64,000 bases of DNA from contig NZ_FOVZ01000002.1 in assembly GCF_900115295.1 (NCBI RefSeq), positions 992,001-1,056,000 of the forward strand, given 5' to 3'. A program made the translations under genes and the position numbers. Within the stretch, counting starts at the first letter, position 1. Each line of letters begins with the position of its first letter. Below the pieces are notes generated by a model. The model made no database searches. It was not told the origin of the DNA and saw only the letters and a program-made list of their open reading frames with translations. Shown here piece by piece: positions 25,553 through 35,183 of the stretch. Origin of the DNA: Sphingomonas sp. OK281. GTDB lineage: Bacteria; Pseudomonadota; Alphaproteobacteria; Sphingomonadales; Sphingomonadaceae.

Positions 25553-27562
25553 ATGGCTGAAGATCTGTTCGCGTCCCCCTCGACGCCCGGCGCCGGCAAA
25601 ACCGCCGCCAACACCTATGACGCGTCGTCGATCGAGGTGCTCGAAGGCCTCGAACCCGTACGTCGTCGCCCCGGCATGTACGTCGGCGGCACCGACGAGC
25701 GCGCGCTGCATCACCTCGCCGCCGAAGTGCTCGACAATGCGATGGACGAGGCCGTCGCCGGCCACGCGACGCGGATCGAGGTCACGCTGGAGGCGAACAA
25801 CCGCCTGACGATCGTCGACAACGGCCGCGGTATCCCGGTCGATCCTCACCCGAAGTTCCCCGACAAGTCCGCGCTTGAGGTGATCCTCTCGACGCTCCAC
25901 TCGGGCGGCAAGTTCGCCGGCAAGGCCTATGCGACCTCGGGCGGCCTGCACGGCGTCGGCATCAGCGTCGTCAACGCGTTGTCGTCCGACACCGTCGTCG
26001 AGGTCGCACGCGATCGGCAGTTGTATCGCCAGCGCTTCGCCAAGGGCCTGACGCTCGGCCCGATCGAACATCTTGGGCCCACGCCCAATCGTCGCGGGAC
26101 CAGCGTCGCGTTCACGCCCGACACCGAGATCTTCGGCACGGAGCTGAACTTCAAGCCGCAACGCCTCTACAAGCTCGTCCGCTCGAAGGCGTATCTCTTC
26201 GCCGGCGTCGAGATCCGCTGGCACTGCGCCCCCGACCTGATCGGCGACGACACCCCCGCACAGGCCGTGTTCCAGTTCCCGGGTGGTCTCGCCGATCACC
26301 TCCGCGACCAGATCGCCGGCCGCGAATGCGCGACCTCCGACTTCTTCTCCGGCTCGCAGGATTTCCCCAGCGCAAACGGCGAGACGCAGGGCCGAGTCGA
26401 ATGGGCGGTCGCATGGCCGCTATGGAGCGACGGCTCTTACAGCTGGTATTGTAACACCATCCCGACCCCCGACGGCGGCACGCACGAACAGGGCCTCCGC
26501 CAGGCGCTGGTCCGCGGCCTGCGCGCGTTCGGCGATCTCGTCGGCAACAAGAAGACCAAGGATATCAGCGCGGACGACGTCATGGTCGGCAGCGAACTGA
26601 TGCTGTCGGTCTTCATCCGCGAGCCGCAATTCCAGAGCCAGACCAAGGATCGCCTGACCAGCCCCGAAGCCGCTGGGCTCGTCGAGAAGGCGGTGCGCGA
26701 TCATTTCGACCATTTCCTCAGTCACAACATGGAGCGCGGCAAGGCGCTGCTGAACTACGTGCTCGAGCGGATGGACGAACGCCTGCGCCGCAAGCAGGAA
26801 CGCGACGTCAAGCGCAAGACTGCGACGTCCGCGCGAAAGCTCCGCCTCCCCGGCAAGCTAACCGACTGCTCGGCGAACTCGCCCGAAGGCACCGAACTCT
26901 TTATCGTCGAGGGCGATTCGGCAGGTGGCTCCGCGAAACAGGCGCGTGATCGGAAGACTCAGGCGATCCTCCCGATCCGCGGCAAGATCCTCAACGTGGC
27001 GTCGGCGACCAGTGCGAAGATCTTCGCCAACCAGGAGATCGCCGACCTGACGCTCGCGCTCGGCTGCGGCACCCGGAAGGACTGCACGCCGGATACGCTG
27101 CGCTACGAACGCATCGTCATCATGACCGACGCAGACGTCGACGGCGCGCACATCGCCACGTTGCTGATGACGTTCTTTTTCCAGGAGATGCCCGAACTCG
27201 TCCGCCGCGGGCACCTCTACCTCGCGCAACCGCCGCTCTACCGCCTGACCGTCGGCACCAAGAGCGTCTATGCGAGGGACGACGCGCACCGCGCCGAACT
27301 CGAGCGCACCGTGTTCAAGGGCAAGAAGGTCGACGTCGGCCGCTTCAAGGGCCTCGGCGAGATGAACCCGAGCCAGCTCCGCGAAACCACGATGGACCCG
27401 GCGACGCGCGGCATGCTCCGCATCACGCTCCCGCAGGAATACGAGGAGCGCGCGCAGGTGAAGGACCTCGTCGACCGCCTGATGGGCAACAACCCCGCGC
27501 ACAGGTTCGCCTTCATCCAAGAGAATGCAGGTCGCATGGACGAGGAAGCGATCGACGCGTGA
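25553..27562 (+). CDS. parE: DNA topoisomerase IV subunit B
   Basis: ATPase subunit of the decatenating type II topoisomerase. 669 residues with GHKL ATPase motifs (EVLDNAMDEAVAGH, DNGRGIPVD, SGGLHGVGISVVNAL) and the TOPRIM region (IVEGDSAGGSAKQARDRKTQ, ILPIRGKILNV, MTDADVDGAHIATLLM). The length and the lack of the extra GyrB domain in the TOPRIM half support ParE over GyrB. The ATG at 25553 follows an AT-rich divergent promoter region shared with the outer-membrane gene. In-frame sequence upstream runs antisense to that gene and is not part of the protein. Confidence 0.93.
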   Translation: MAEDLFASPSTPGAGKTAANTYDASSIEVLEGLEPVRRRPGMYVGGTDERALHHLAAEVLDNAMDEAVAGHATRIEVTLEANNRLTIVDNGRGIPVDPHPKFPDKSALEVILSTLHSGGKFAGKAYATSGGLHGVGISVVNALSSDTVVEVARDRQLYRQRFAKGLTLGPIEHLGPTPNRRGTSVAFTPDTEIFGTELNFKPQRLYKLVRSKAYLFAGVEIRWHCAPDLIGDDTPAQAVFQFPGGLADHLRDQIAGRECATSDFFSGSQDFPSANGETQGRVEWAVAWPLWSDGSYSWYCNTIPTPDGGTHEQGLRQALVRGLRAFGDLVGNKKTKDISADDVMVGSELMLSVFIREPQFQSQTKDRLTSPEAAGLVEKAVRDHFDHFLSHNMERGKALLNYVLERMDERLRRKQERDVKRKTATSARKLRLPGKLTDCSANSPEGTELFIVEGDSAGGSAKQARDRKTQAILPIRGKILNVASATSAKIFANQEIADLTLALGCGTRKDCTPDTLRYERIVIMTDADVDGAHIATLLMTFFFQEMPELVRRGHLYLAQPPLYRLTVGTKSVYARDDAHRAELERTVFKGKKVDVGRFKGLGEMNPSQLRETTMDPATRGMLRITLPQEYEERAQVKDLVDRLMGNNPAHRFAFIQENAGRMDEEAIDA

Positions 27563-27648
27563 CGTAAGGGTACGGCGTGTCGGGAACGGGTGGCGCGCTC
27601 TTAAACCGACATGAATGCGGCCCAAGTTCGCCAAGCTTGCCACCACTA

Positions 27649-27704
27649 AGTTCGCCCGCGAAGGCCGGTGCCCAGCCTGGCCACCCGCTTTCGCGGATGA
27701 AGAA
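27649..27704. repeat. Degenerate family B palindrome, downstream of parE
   Basis: CCCGCGAAGGCCGGTGCCCA on the left and a mismatched CCACCCGCTTTCGCGG on the right. The arms have drifted compared with the copies in pyrD and at 8101. It lies between the converging parE gene and the minus-strand gene at 27741. Confidence 0.6.
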
Positions 27705-27740
27705 TCCAGCTGGGCACCGACATCGCTTTCAGGCGATCAC

Positions 27741-28529
27741 CTACTGCCTGTACGCCACCAGCGTCGATGTCCGGCCATATTTGATGTCGTTGACGTCGAT
27801 CGTCATCTTCTTCCCATCGGGCGAGATCGTCATGACGTATTTGCCGATCACCTTGCCGTCGAGATAGTCGGTCTCGTGCAGCGTGTTGAGATCCGACTGC
27901 TTGAGCGACACCGTCGTCCAGCCGGGATCGCCGAGGACGGCGGCCGACGGGCCACCCGTCGTGGCCACGTACGATGTGCCGGTCGGCGTCGAATACGTCA
28001 CGCCCTTGCCGGTCTTTTCGAAGGTGAACACTAGGCCGCTGTCGGAAACCTGGGTCTGGTTCGTCTGGCGCCACGATCCCGACGTTGCATGAGACCCCGC
28101 CGGGCCTGCCGTGACCCGCTCGCTGACCGTCGTGCCCGTGACGGCGATACCGTTGGCGGCGCTGGTATCGTTGAACACCGTGGTCATCGAACTATTGTCG
28201 GCGGACAGCGTCGCGGTGGCGTCGCTCATCGGCTTGCCGCCCTTGCTCGTCGTATATTTGACGGTGGCCGGATCGACGACGGTCACCGACATCGCGTCGT
28301 AATAGGCGTGGCCGGCGACCGGATGCGGCGCACCGTCGGCGGCGATCTTGACCACGGGGATGCAGCTCGAGCAGGTATAGACCCCCTGGTCGATCAGTGC
28401 AGCCGAAGGTTTGGTCGAGAGCGCGCTTTCCTTGATGTCGCCCTTCCAAGTTCCGGTGAAGGCGTCTTTGGCGTAGGCGGGCGACGTCGTGGCGAGCAGA
28501 AGTGCGATACACTGTAATGTTCTGGACAT
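27741..28529 (-). CDS. Exported protein of unknown function
   Basis: 262 residues with a signal peptide (MSRTLQCIALLLATTSPAYA). The mature part begins KDAFTGTWKGDIKESALSTK and ends with KKMTIDVNDIKYGRTSTLVA, a pattern of short strands reminiscent of lipocalin-like or DUF-type ligand-binding proteins. A CSSC pair near residue 55 may form a disulfide. Threonine and serine are abundant. The ATG at 28529 is chosen because GGGGAG precedes it. No partner gene is evident; it is divergent from argD. Confidence 0.7.
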   Translation of the reverse strand: MSRTLQCIALLLATTSPAYAKDAFTGTWKGDIKESALSTKPSAALIDQGVYTCSSCIPVVKIAADGAPHPVAGHAYYDAMSVTVVDPATVKYTTSKGGKPMSDATATLSADNSSMTTVFNDTSAANGIAVTGTTVSERVTAGPAGSHATSGSWRQTNQTQVSDSGLVFTFEKTGKGVTYSTPTGTSYVATTGGPSAAVLGDPGWTTVSLKQSDLNTLHETDYLDGKVIGKYVMTISPDGKKMTIDVNDIKYGRTSTLVAYRQ

Positions 28530-28794
28530 GGTGATCTCCCCTATTGTGCGGCGGGGTGATTCGAATCGAATCAAAGCGCACAGGATCCTGGCACCACGTC
28601 CTGATGATCATGCGCCTCTTCTGCCGAGTGCGGCAAGAGCTATGGTGAAATCATACGCCGCAGGCGGGTCGCCGTTCGCCGGGCCGTTCGCCTCGGGATG
28701 CTACGCGGTTGTTGCTCCCGGCGGCGCGCGCTCGTATCAGGCGGTTCGGGCGGCCGCTAAGGGTCGCCCTCGCTGTTTGAAGGAGCTTGCCGTC

Positions 28795-29985
28795 GTGACC
28801 ATCACCCCGCTCATGCCCGTCTACCCGCGGTGTGGCGTGCGTCCGGTCCGAGGCGAGGGCGCGTACCTCTTCGGCGAGGACGGCCAGCAGTATCTCGATT
28901 TCGCCAGCGGCATCGCGGTCAACGCACTCGGCCACGCGCATCCGCACCTGACCAAGGCGATCGCCGAGCAGGCCGCGACGCTGATGCACGTGTCGAACCT
29001 GTACGGGTCGCCGCAGGGCGAGCATCTCGCGCAGCGCCTGGTCGACAATACCTTCGCCGACACCGTGTTCTTCACGAATTCGGGCGCCGAAGCGGTCGAG
29101 TGCGCGATCAAGACCGCGCGGCGCTATCACTTCGCCAACGGCAACCCGCAGCGTCACACGCTGATCACGTTCGACACCGCGTTCCACGGGCGTACGCTCG
29201 GCGCGATCTCGGCGACCAATCAGGCGAAGATGCGCGACGGGTTCGAGCCGCTGCTGCCGGGGTTCGCCTATGCGAAGTTCAACGATCTCGAAGGCGCGCT
29301 CGCGCTGATCGACGACAACACCGCGGGCTTCCTGGTCGAGCCGATCCAGGGCGAGGGCGGCATCCGCCAGGCAAGCCACGAGTTCCTCACCGGCCTGCGC
29401 AAGGCCTGCGACGAGCACGGCCTGCTGCTGGTGCTCGACGAGGTCCAGTGCGGCTATGGGCGCACCGGCAAGTTCTTCGCGCATGAGCTGTACGGCATCA
29501 CGCCGGACATCATGGCGGTCGCCAAGGGCATCGGCGGTGGCTTCCCGCTCGGCGCCTGCCTCGCGACCGAGGAGGCCGCCAAGGGCATGGTCGCCGGCAC
29601 GCACGGCTCGACCTATGGCGGCAACCCGCTGGCGATGGCCGCGGGCGAGGCGATCCTCGACGTGATGCTGGAGGACGGGTTCCTCGAGAACGTCACGGCG
29701 ATGGGCGACCGGTTGCGGCAGGGGCTCGAACAGATGATCCCGAACCACGATCATCTGTTTGACAGCGTTCGCGGCACCGGGCTGATGCTCGGGCTGAAGC
29801 TCAAGAGCGACAGCCGTGCGTTCGTCGCGTTCGCGCGCGACAATCACAATCTGCTGCTGGTGTCGGCGGGCGAGAACGTCGTCCGCATCCTGCCGCCGCT
29901 GGTGATCGACGAGAGCCACATCGCCGAATGCATCGACAAGCTGTCGACCGCCGCGCGCGTCTACGTACCCGCCGCCGACGATTGA
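28795..29985 (+). CDS. argD: Acetylornithine aminotransferase
   Basis: PLP enzyme of arginine synthesis, probably also serving as succinyldiaminopimelate aminotransferase in lysine synthesis. 396 residues; GEGAYLFGEDGQQYLDFASG, NSGAEAVECAIKTAR, LDEVQCGYGRTGKFFAHELY and the PLP lysine in VAKGIGGGFPLGA are clear. The start is GTG 28795 with AAGGAG about 9 bases upstream; an in-frame ATG further upstream would add an unrelated leader. It forms an arginine operon with argF after a 140-base gap filled by a repeat. Confidence 0.94.
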   Translation: MTITPLMPVYPRCGVRPVRGEGAYLFGEDGQQYLDFASGIAVNALGHAHPHLTKAIAEQAATLMHVSNLYGSPQGEHLAQRLVDNTFADTVFFTNSGAEAVECAIKTARRYHFANGNPQRHTLITFDTAFHGRTLGAISATNQAKMRDGFEPLLPGFAYAKFNDLEGALALIDDNTAGFLVEPIQGEGGIRQASHEFLTGLRKACDEHGLLLVLDEVQCGYGRTGKFFAHELYGITPDIMAVAKGIGGGFPLGACLATEEAAKGMVAGTHGSTYGGNPLAMAAGEAILDVMLEDGFLENVTAMGDRLRQGLEQMIPNHDHLFDSVRGTGLMLGLKLKSDSRAFVAFARDNHNLLLVSAGENVVRILPPLVIDESHIAECIDKLSTAARVYVPAADD

Positions 29986-29990
29986 AACTG

Positions 29991-30121
29991 ATCCTCCCCG
30001 GTACGGGGAGGGGGACCATGCGAAGCATGGTGGAGGGGGATCGCCCCGCAGCGTAGCGCTCGTGGAGGTCCCCCTCCACCCCGCCCTGCGAGCGCGGTCC
30101 CCCTCCCCGTGCCGGGGAGGA
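29991..30121. repeat. GGTACGGGGAGG hairpin repeat (family E), argD-argF gap
   Basis: Outer arms CCTCCCCGGTACGGGGAGG (left) and CCGTGCCGGGGAGG (right) flank inner palindromes such as CCATGCGAAGCATGG and a paired GGAGGGGGATC / GGTCCCCCTCC. The right end provides GGGAGGA at 30115-30121, four bases before the argF ATG, so the repeat supplies that ribosome-binding site. Only copy of this family in the window. Confidence 0.75.
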
Positions 30122-30125
30122 CATT

Positions 30126-31046
<921 letters not shown>

Positions 31047-31078
31047 CCTGAACGGGCAGGGTCACCATCTGGCGGACG

Positions 31079-31996
31079 ATGAACGATACGCCAAAATTCG
31101 ACCCCAACGTGACCGATCTCGACCGCGCGCTGGCCTTCGCGATCCCAGCACGCAGTGCCCGCGGCCGGATCGTCCGGCTCGGCACCGCGCTCGACGAAGT
31201 GCTCGCCGCGCACGCCTATCCGCCGGCGATCGAGAAGCTGCTCGCCGAGGCGCTCACGCTCGCGGCGCTGATCGGTTCGACGCTCAAGGATTCGAGCGGC
31301 CAGCTAACGATGCAGACGCGCACCGACAACGGCGTCGTCCAGCTGCTCGTCTGCGACTATCGCGGCGGCGAAGTGCGCGGCTACATCGAATACGACGCGG
31401 ACAAGCTCGCCGAGGCCCCCGCCGAGCCGTCGCTGTTCGCCCTCTTCGGCGCCGGCTATCTCGCGATCACGTTTGACATGGCGACCAGCAACGAACGCTA
31501 CCAGGGCATCGTCCCGCTCGACGGCGACACGCTGTCGCAGGCCGCGCAAAGCTATTTCACGCAGTCCGAACAGATCCCGACGATGATCCGCACTGGCATG
31601 GCGAAGGGCCCCGACGGTCGCTGCATCTCCGGCGGGCTGTTCCTCCAGCATCTGCCCGAGGGCGAGGATGGGCGCGAGCGGCTTCACACCAAGCTCGACC
31701 ACCCGGAATGGGAGCATGTCGCGACTCTCGGCAGCACGATCGGCACGGACGAACTGACGGACGCGACCCTGCCGCTGGAAACGCTGGTCTGGCGCCTGTT
31801 CAACGAAGAAGAGGACGTCCGCATCCTCGCGGATATTCCGATCACGCGCGGGTGCCGGTGCGATCCCGAGTATATCGCGGGCGTGATCTCGAAATTCCCG
31901 TTGGAGGAACGCCAGTCGATGGCGGACGAAACCGGCTTCATCATCGTCGACTGCGCGTTCTGTGCGAAGAAATTCCCTGTACCCGTAGTCGCTTAA
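31079..31996 (+). CDS. hslO: Redox-regulated chaperone Hsp33
   Basis: Holdase activated by oxidative unfolding. 305 residues; the C-terminal zinc switch has CRC in TRGCRCDPEY and CAFC in VDCAFCAKKF. The N-terminal domain carries the usual ALTLAALIGSTLKDSSGQLT and YLAITFD blocks. Co-directional with argF, 32 bases apart, a common alphaproteobacterial arrangement (argF-hslO). Confidence 0.94.
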   Translation: MNDTPKFDPNVTDLDRALAFAIPARSARGRIVRLGTALDEVLAAHAYPPAIEKLLAEALTLAALIGSTLKDSSGQLTMQTRTDNGVVQLLVCDYRGGEVRGYIEYDADKLAEAPAEPSLFALFGAGYLAITFDMATSNERYQGIVPLDGDTLSQAAQSYFTQSEQIPTMIRTGMAKGPDGRCISGGLFLQHLPEGEDGRERLHTKLDHPEWEHVATLGSTIGTDELTDATLPLETLVWRLFNEEEDVRILADIPITRGCRCDPEYIAGVISKFPLEERQSMADETGFIIVDCAFCAKKFPVPVVA

Positions 31997-32045
31997 CGTC
32001 TTGGTCAAGCGCCACAGGTAAGGAATTAACGCCCTATTTACTTAT

Positions 32046-32154
32046 GTTGGGTATAGACGGGGCTGTGCTTTTTATTCGGCACGTTTTTTCTCCCTTGTGG
32101 CGCGGTTCGCGCCAACCTCAGGGGCTGCCTCACCGGGCGGCCCCTTTCTTTTTG
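32046..32154 (+). ncRNA. Candidate structured RNA or leader upstream of queC
   Basis: The 187-base gap between hslO and queC has three successive hairpins: GTGC/GCAC with a TTTTTT tail (about 32064-32088), GGCGC/GCGCC (about 32100-32114), and a strong 9-bp stem GGGGCTGCC/GGGCGGCCCC at 32121-32144 followed by TTTCTTTTT. The first may end hslO transcription; the others with the final terminator look like a small RNA or a regulatory leader. queC often has a preQ1 riboswitch, but the known preQ1 consensus is not visible. The ATTT/TATAG stretches just upstream could be its promoter. Confidence 0.35.
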
Positions 32155-32183
32155 TCCGCCGCTGGCCTAGCGGACATCGCATC

Positions 32184-32888
32184 ATGACATCTTCTGCTCC
32201 CTTTGCGGTCGCCCTCGTCTCGGGCGGGCTCGACTCCATGGTATCCGCCGCCCTGGCGCGCGAAGCCGGCCAGCGCCTGCTCGCGCTGTCGTTCGACTAT
32301 AACCAGCGTCACCGTATCGAACTCGACGCCGCCCGCCGCGTCGCCACCGCACTCGGGGCCGAACGTCACATTGTCCTGCCGATGGACCTCTCCGCGTTCG
32401 GCGGGTCCGCACTGACCGCCGACATCGACGTGCCGAAGGACGGCGCCGGCACCGAGGATGGCGGCGGCATCCCGGTGACCTACGTCCCGGCCCGCAACAC
32501 GATCTTCCTCAGCCTCGCGCTGGGCTGGGCGGAGGCGGCGGGCGCGCGCGACATCTATATCGGCGTCAACGCGCTCGATTATTCGGGCTATCCCGATTGC
32601 CGCCCGGAGTTCATCGCCGCGTTCGAAGGCCTTGCCGAACTCGCGACCAAGGCCGGCGTCGAAGGCGAACCGTTCCGCATCCAGGCCCCGCTCCAGATGA
32701 TGACCAAGGCCGACATCGTCCGCGAGGGCACGCGTCTCGGGCTCGATCTGGGCCTCAGCTGGTCGTGCTACGATCCAACGCCTGCCGGTGAGCATTGCGG
32801 CGAGTGCGACAGCTGCCGCCTACGTTCGCGCGGCTTCGACGAGGCGGGGATCGCCGATCCGACACGCTACGCCGTCAAGCCGGCCTGA
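32184..32888 (+). CDS. queC: 7-cyano-7-deazaguanine synthase QueC
   Basis: ATP-dependent formation of preQ0 in queuosine synthesis. 234 residues with the PP-loop [32 protein letters not shown], and the zinc-binding cysteines in [20 protein letters not shown]. The ATG at 32184 opens directly into the family start. queE begins 4 bases after the stop, so the two act as an operon. Confidence 0.95.
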   Translation: MTSSAPFAVALVSGGLDSMVSAALAREAGQRLLALSFDYNQRHRIELDAARRVATALGAERHIVLPMDLSAFGGSALTADIDVPKDGAGTEDGGGIPVTYVPARNTIFLSLALGWAEAAGARDIYIGVNALDYSGYPDCRPEFIAAFEGLAELATKAGVEGEPFRIQAPLQMMTKADIVREGTRLGLDLGLSWSCYDPTPAGEHCGECDSCRLRSRGFDEAGIADPTRYAVKPA

Positions 32889-32892
32889 CGCG

Positions 32893-33525
32893 ATGAGCTA
32901 CGCCGTCAAGGAGATGTTCCTCACGCTGCAGGGCGAGGGCGTGAACGCCGGCCGTCGCGCGGTGTTCGTGCGGTTCGCCGGCTGCAACCTGTGGTCGGGC
33001 CGCGAGCAGGATCGCGCGACCGCGGTCTGCAAGTTCTGCGATACCGAGTTCGTCGGCACCGACGGGCTCGGCGGCGGCAAGTTCGCCGATGCACAGGCGC
33101 TCGCGTCCGCGGTAGCGAGCTTCTGGGGGGAGGGGGCACGCGACCGCTTCGTCGTCCTGACCGGCGGCGAGCCGATGCTCCAGATCGACGACGCGATCGT
33201 CGATGCGCTGCATGCGCAGGGCTTCCGCATCGCGATGGAGAGCAACGGCACGATCCCGGCGCATCCCGGTATCGACTGGGTCTGCATCAGTCCCAAGGCG
33301 GGGAGCATTGTCGTTCAGCGGTCGGGGCATGAACTGAAGCTGGTCTGGCCGCAGCCGGGCAGCGATATCGACGAGGTCGAGACCTGGGATTTCGCGAACT
33401 TTCTGCTCCAGCCGCTCGACGATCCGCGGGCCGATGCGAACCGCGAGGCATGCGTGGACCTGGTCATGGAACGCCCGCAATGGCGGCTGTCGCTCCAGAC
33501 GCACAAGCTGCTCGGCCTGCGCTAA
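32893..33525 (+). CDS. queE: 7-carboxy-7-deazaguanine synthase QueE
   Basis: Radical-SAM enzyme making the 7-carboxy-7-deazaguanine precursor of QueC's product. 210 residues. The cluster motif is C-x14-C-x2-C (CNLWSGREQDRATAVC then KFC), the variant known from Burkholderia multivorans QueE rather than the usual C-x3-C-x2-C. LTLQGEGVNAGRRAVFVRFA and LTGGEPMLQ are the other conserved blocks. Together with queC this covers the later steps to preQ0; queD and folE-type genes are not in the window. Confidence 0.95.
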   Translation: MSYAVKEMFLTLQGEGVNAGRRAVFVRFAGCNLWSGREQDRATAVCKFCDTEFVGTDGLGGGKFADAQALASAVASFWGEGARDRFVVLTGGEPMLQIDDAIVDALHAQGFRIAMESNGTIPAHPGIDWVCISPKAGSIVVQRSGHELKLVWPQPGSDIDEVETWDFANFLLQPLDDPRADANREACVDLVMERPQWRLSLQTHKLLGLR

Positions 33526-33575
33526 CGGCGTGGCGCGCGCGACGTGTCGCACACAGCGCGAAGACACGCATCCCG

Positions 33576-33674
33576 CCCCATCCGTCGTCCCAGCGAAAGG
33601 TGGGATATTCCCGTGTAGCTTCGGTCATCCGACCCGAGAAATGCCCCAGCCTTCGCTGGGGTGACGGGTGGGGG
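33576..33674. repeat. Diverged family C-like repeat, downstream of queE
   Basis: Left arm CGTCCCAGCGAAAGGTGGGA and right arm CCCCAGCCTTCGCTGGGGTG are imperfect inverted copies. It lies in the 251-base gap between the converging queE gene and the gene at 33777; the rest of that gap contains no visible gene. Confidence 0.65.
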
Positions 33675-33776
33675 CGGCAGGAATGCGTGGCCAGCCAATC
33701 TTCAGTCGGCCACGATAACAGTCCTCAGCCAGTCAGGACCCGGCCCCCAGTCCGCACCGAGGCGGTCCTCGACCGA

Positions 33777-34487
33777 CTAGCGCGTCGCCATACCCATGCC
33801 GACCGGCGGCCAGTTCTGCGCGCCGCATTTCTTCTCGACCCATTCGCCCTTCTTGTTCCAGCAGACCGGATCGAGGCGGATCATCATCGGGGTCGCCCGG
33901 TCGCTACCGATATAGCGCGGGAAGCGCTGTTCGCCCCACGGGATCAGGCTGTTGCGAAGCTCGCGCGACCGCTCCAGCGCGACGTCGGCGAAATGCCCGC
34001 GCGGCGCGAACACCGCGTCGCGACCGATCGAGGCCGCGGTCTGGCAGAAGCCATATTGCGCCGCGACCGTGGCGAAGCTCGAATAGGTCCGCGTGCCGAA
34101 CTGGTCGAGCGCCGCCTGGCCCGCCTTGACGCCCGCCGCCTTGTTCACGCGCAGGAAATACTTCGTCAGCGTGTCGAACGAACCCTTCAACTCGTCGCCG
34201 TGATCGGCCAGGATCGAGTTGTAGTTCGGCACGGTCAGCAAGGTCGGCTCGAACTGGCACTGCAACGCCGCCACGTTCAAGGCCGCGCGCATATGCCACA
34301 CGAGAGCGGCGCGCACTTCGGTCGGCGTCGCGCCCGGCAGGGGCTGGCCCAGATCGGCCTCGTCGCCGACCACAGCCGCACCCGAGAAATCACGGGATTT
34401 CAAAAAGAACTGCGCCGACGCCGACTGCGCCACCGCGATCCCGCTCGACGCAACGCAAAGCGCGAGCGCGGTACGCAACACTTTCAT
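33777..34487 (-). CDS. Exported protein of unknown function
   Basis: 236 residues with a signal peptide (LRTALALCVASSGIAVAQSA, cleaved near SASAQ). The mature protein has FFLKSRDFSGAAVVGDEADL, several cysteines (LQCQFE, YGFCQT, DPVCWNKKGEWVEKKCGAQ) likely to form disulfides, and no recognisable catalytic motif. The ATG at 34487 is preceded by GGGGAGG, which decides it over an upstream ATG. It stands alone; the 326 bases upstream hold only its promoter region and the terminator at 34728. Confidence 0.7.
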   Translation of the reverse strand: MKVLRTALALCVASSGIAVAQSASAQFFLKSRDFSGAAVVGDEADLGQPLPGATPTEVRAALVWHMRAALNVAALQCQFEPTLLTVPNYNSILADHGDELKGSFDTLTKYFLRVNKAAGVKAGQAALDQFGTRTYSSFATVAAQYGFCQTAASIGRDAVFAPRGHFADVALERSRELRNSLIPWGEQRFPRYIGSDRATPMMIRLDPVCWNKKGEWVEKKCGAQNWPPVGMGMATR

Positions 34488-34727
34488 TTCAACCTCCCCA
34501 GGGGCACTTCTAGTCCACGAATCTAAAGCGTTTCGCGAAAACTCCCAAGCGATTTTAACCTTTTGTGACGATCGATTCGACAACGTCGCCGCGATCCCCG
34601 GCGCCTCGATTCGTCGCATCCGAAACGAGTCATCGAGACTGCTTGAGCAGCGGCCCCAAAGCTTGCTGGCGGCCCGTACGTCCCCCGTGCAAATGATCGC
34701 GCGATACGGCGTCTTGCGCGCAAACGG

Positions 34728-34760
34728 AAAAGGCCGCCCGGTTGCCCGGACGGCCCTTCA
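34728..34760 (-). terminator. Intrinsic terminator after the Met/Asn-rich lipoprotein gene
   Basis: Stem GGCCGCCCGG / CCGGACGGCC with one mismatch and a short loop. On the minus strand it is followed by TTTTCCG, consistent with ending transcription of the gene at 34814. A smaller CCGCCGAGGCGGG hairpin lies between it and that gene. Confidence 0.65.
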
Positions 34761-34813
34761 CATCGCGTAGTCCTGTCGGAAACTACCCGCCGAGGCGGGT
34801 AATCCCCACGGGA

Positions 34814-35080
34814 TTACATTGCGTTGTTGGTTACCATTGCGTCGTTCGACATCATCGTGTCGTTCGCCATCATGGTGTCGTTGGCCATCATGCCACCGTT
34901 CGACGCGCCGTCGACTGCGGTCATGTTGTCGGTCATGGTGTCCATGCCTTCAGTGGCGTTCATGTCGGTGACCATCGTGTTGTCGGTCGTCGTCTCGGTC
35001 TTAGGACCGCACGCCGAAACGGCGAGTGCTGCGCTGGCGATCAGCGAACCGGTCAGGACCTTGGAAATGAGTGCACGCAT
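34814..35080 (-). CDS. Small lipoprotein rich in Met, Asn, Asp and Thr
   Basis: 88 residues. The signal ends in a lipobox (LAVSAC), so the mature protein is lipid-anchored at Cys24. The remaining 65 residues are low-complexity: TETTTDNTMVTDMNATEGMD followed by near-repeats of the unit MMANDT (twice intact, then MMSNDA). There are no aromatic residues after the signal. Methionine- and aspartate-rich tails can bind metal ions, but that is conjecture. Only one terminator-like hairpin follows. Similar small disordered lipoproteins exist in sphingomonads, with no known role. Confidence 0.75.
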   Translation of the reverse strand: MRALISKVLTGSLIASAALAVSACGPKTETTTDNTMVTDMNATEGMDTMTDNMTAVDGASNGGMMANDTMMANDTMMSNDAMVTNNAM

Positions 35081-35183
35081 GTGGAAGCTCCCTAGATAGA
35101 GGATTTGGCTGGCTGCTCGCCCTTAATACCCAAATCGTAGTGGACATTAATCCGATAACGCTTTGCCCTCAAGCCTCGTTTTC

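Noticed and set aside
28489..28794. Upstream in-frame extension of argD
   Set aside because: The extra residues are unlike the family, and the GTG at 28795 has a good AAGGAG site.
32046..32183. preQ1-I riboswitch upstream of queC
   Set aside because: The compact preQ1-I hairpin with an A-rich tail is not visible, so only an unclassified structured RNA is reported.
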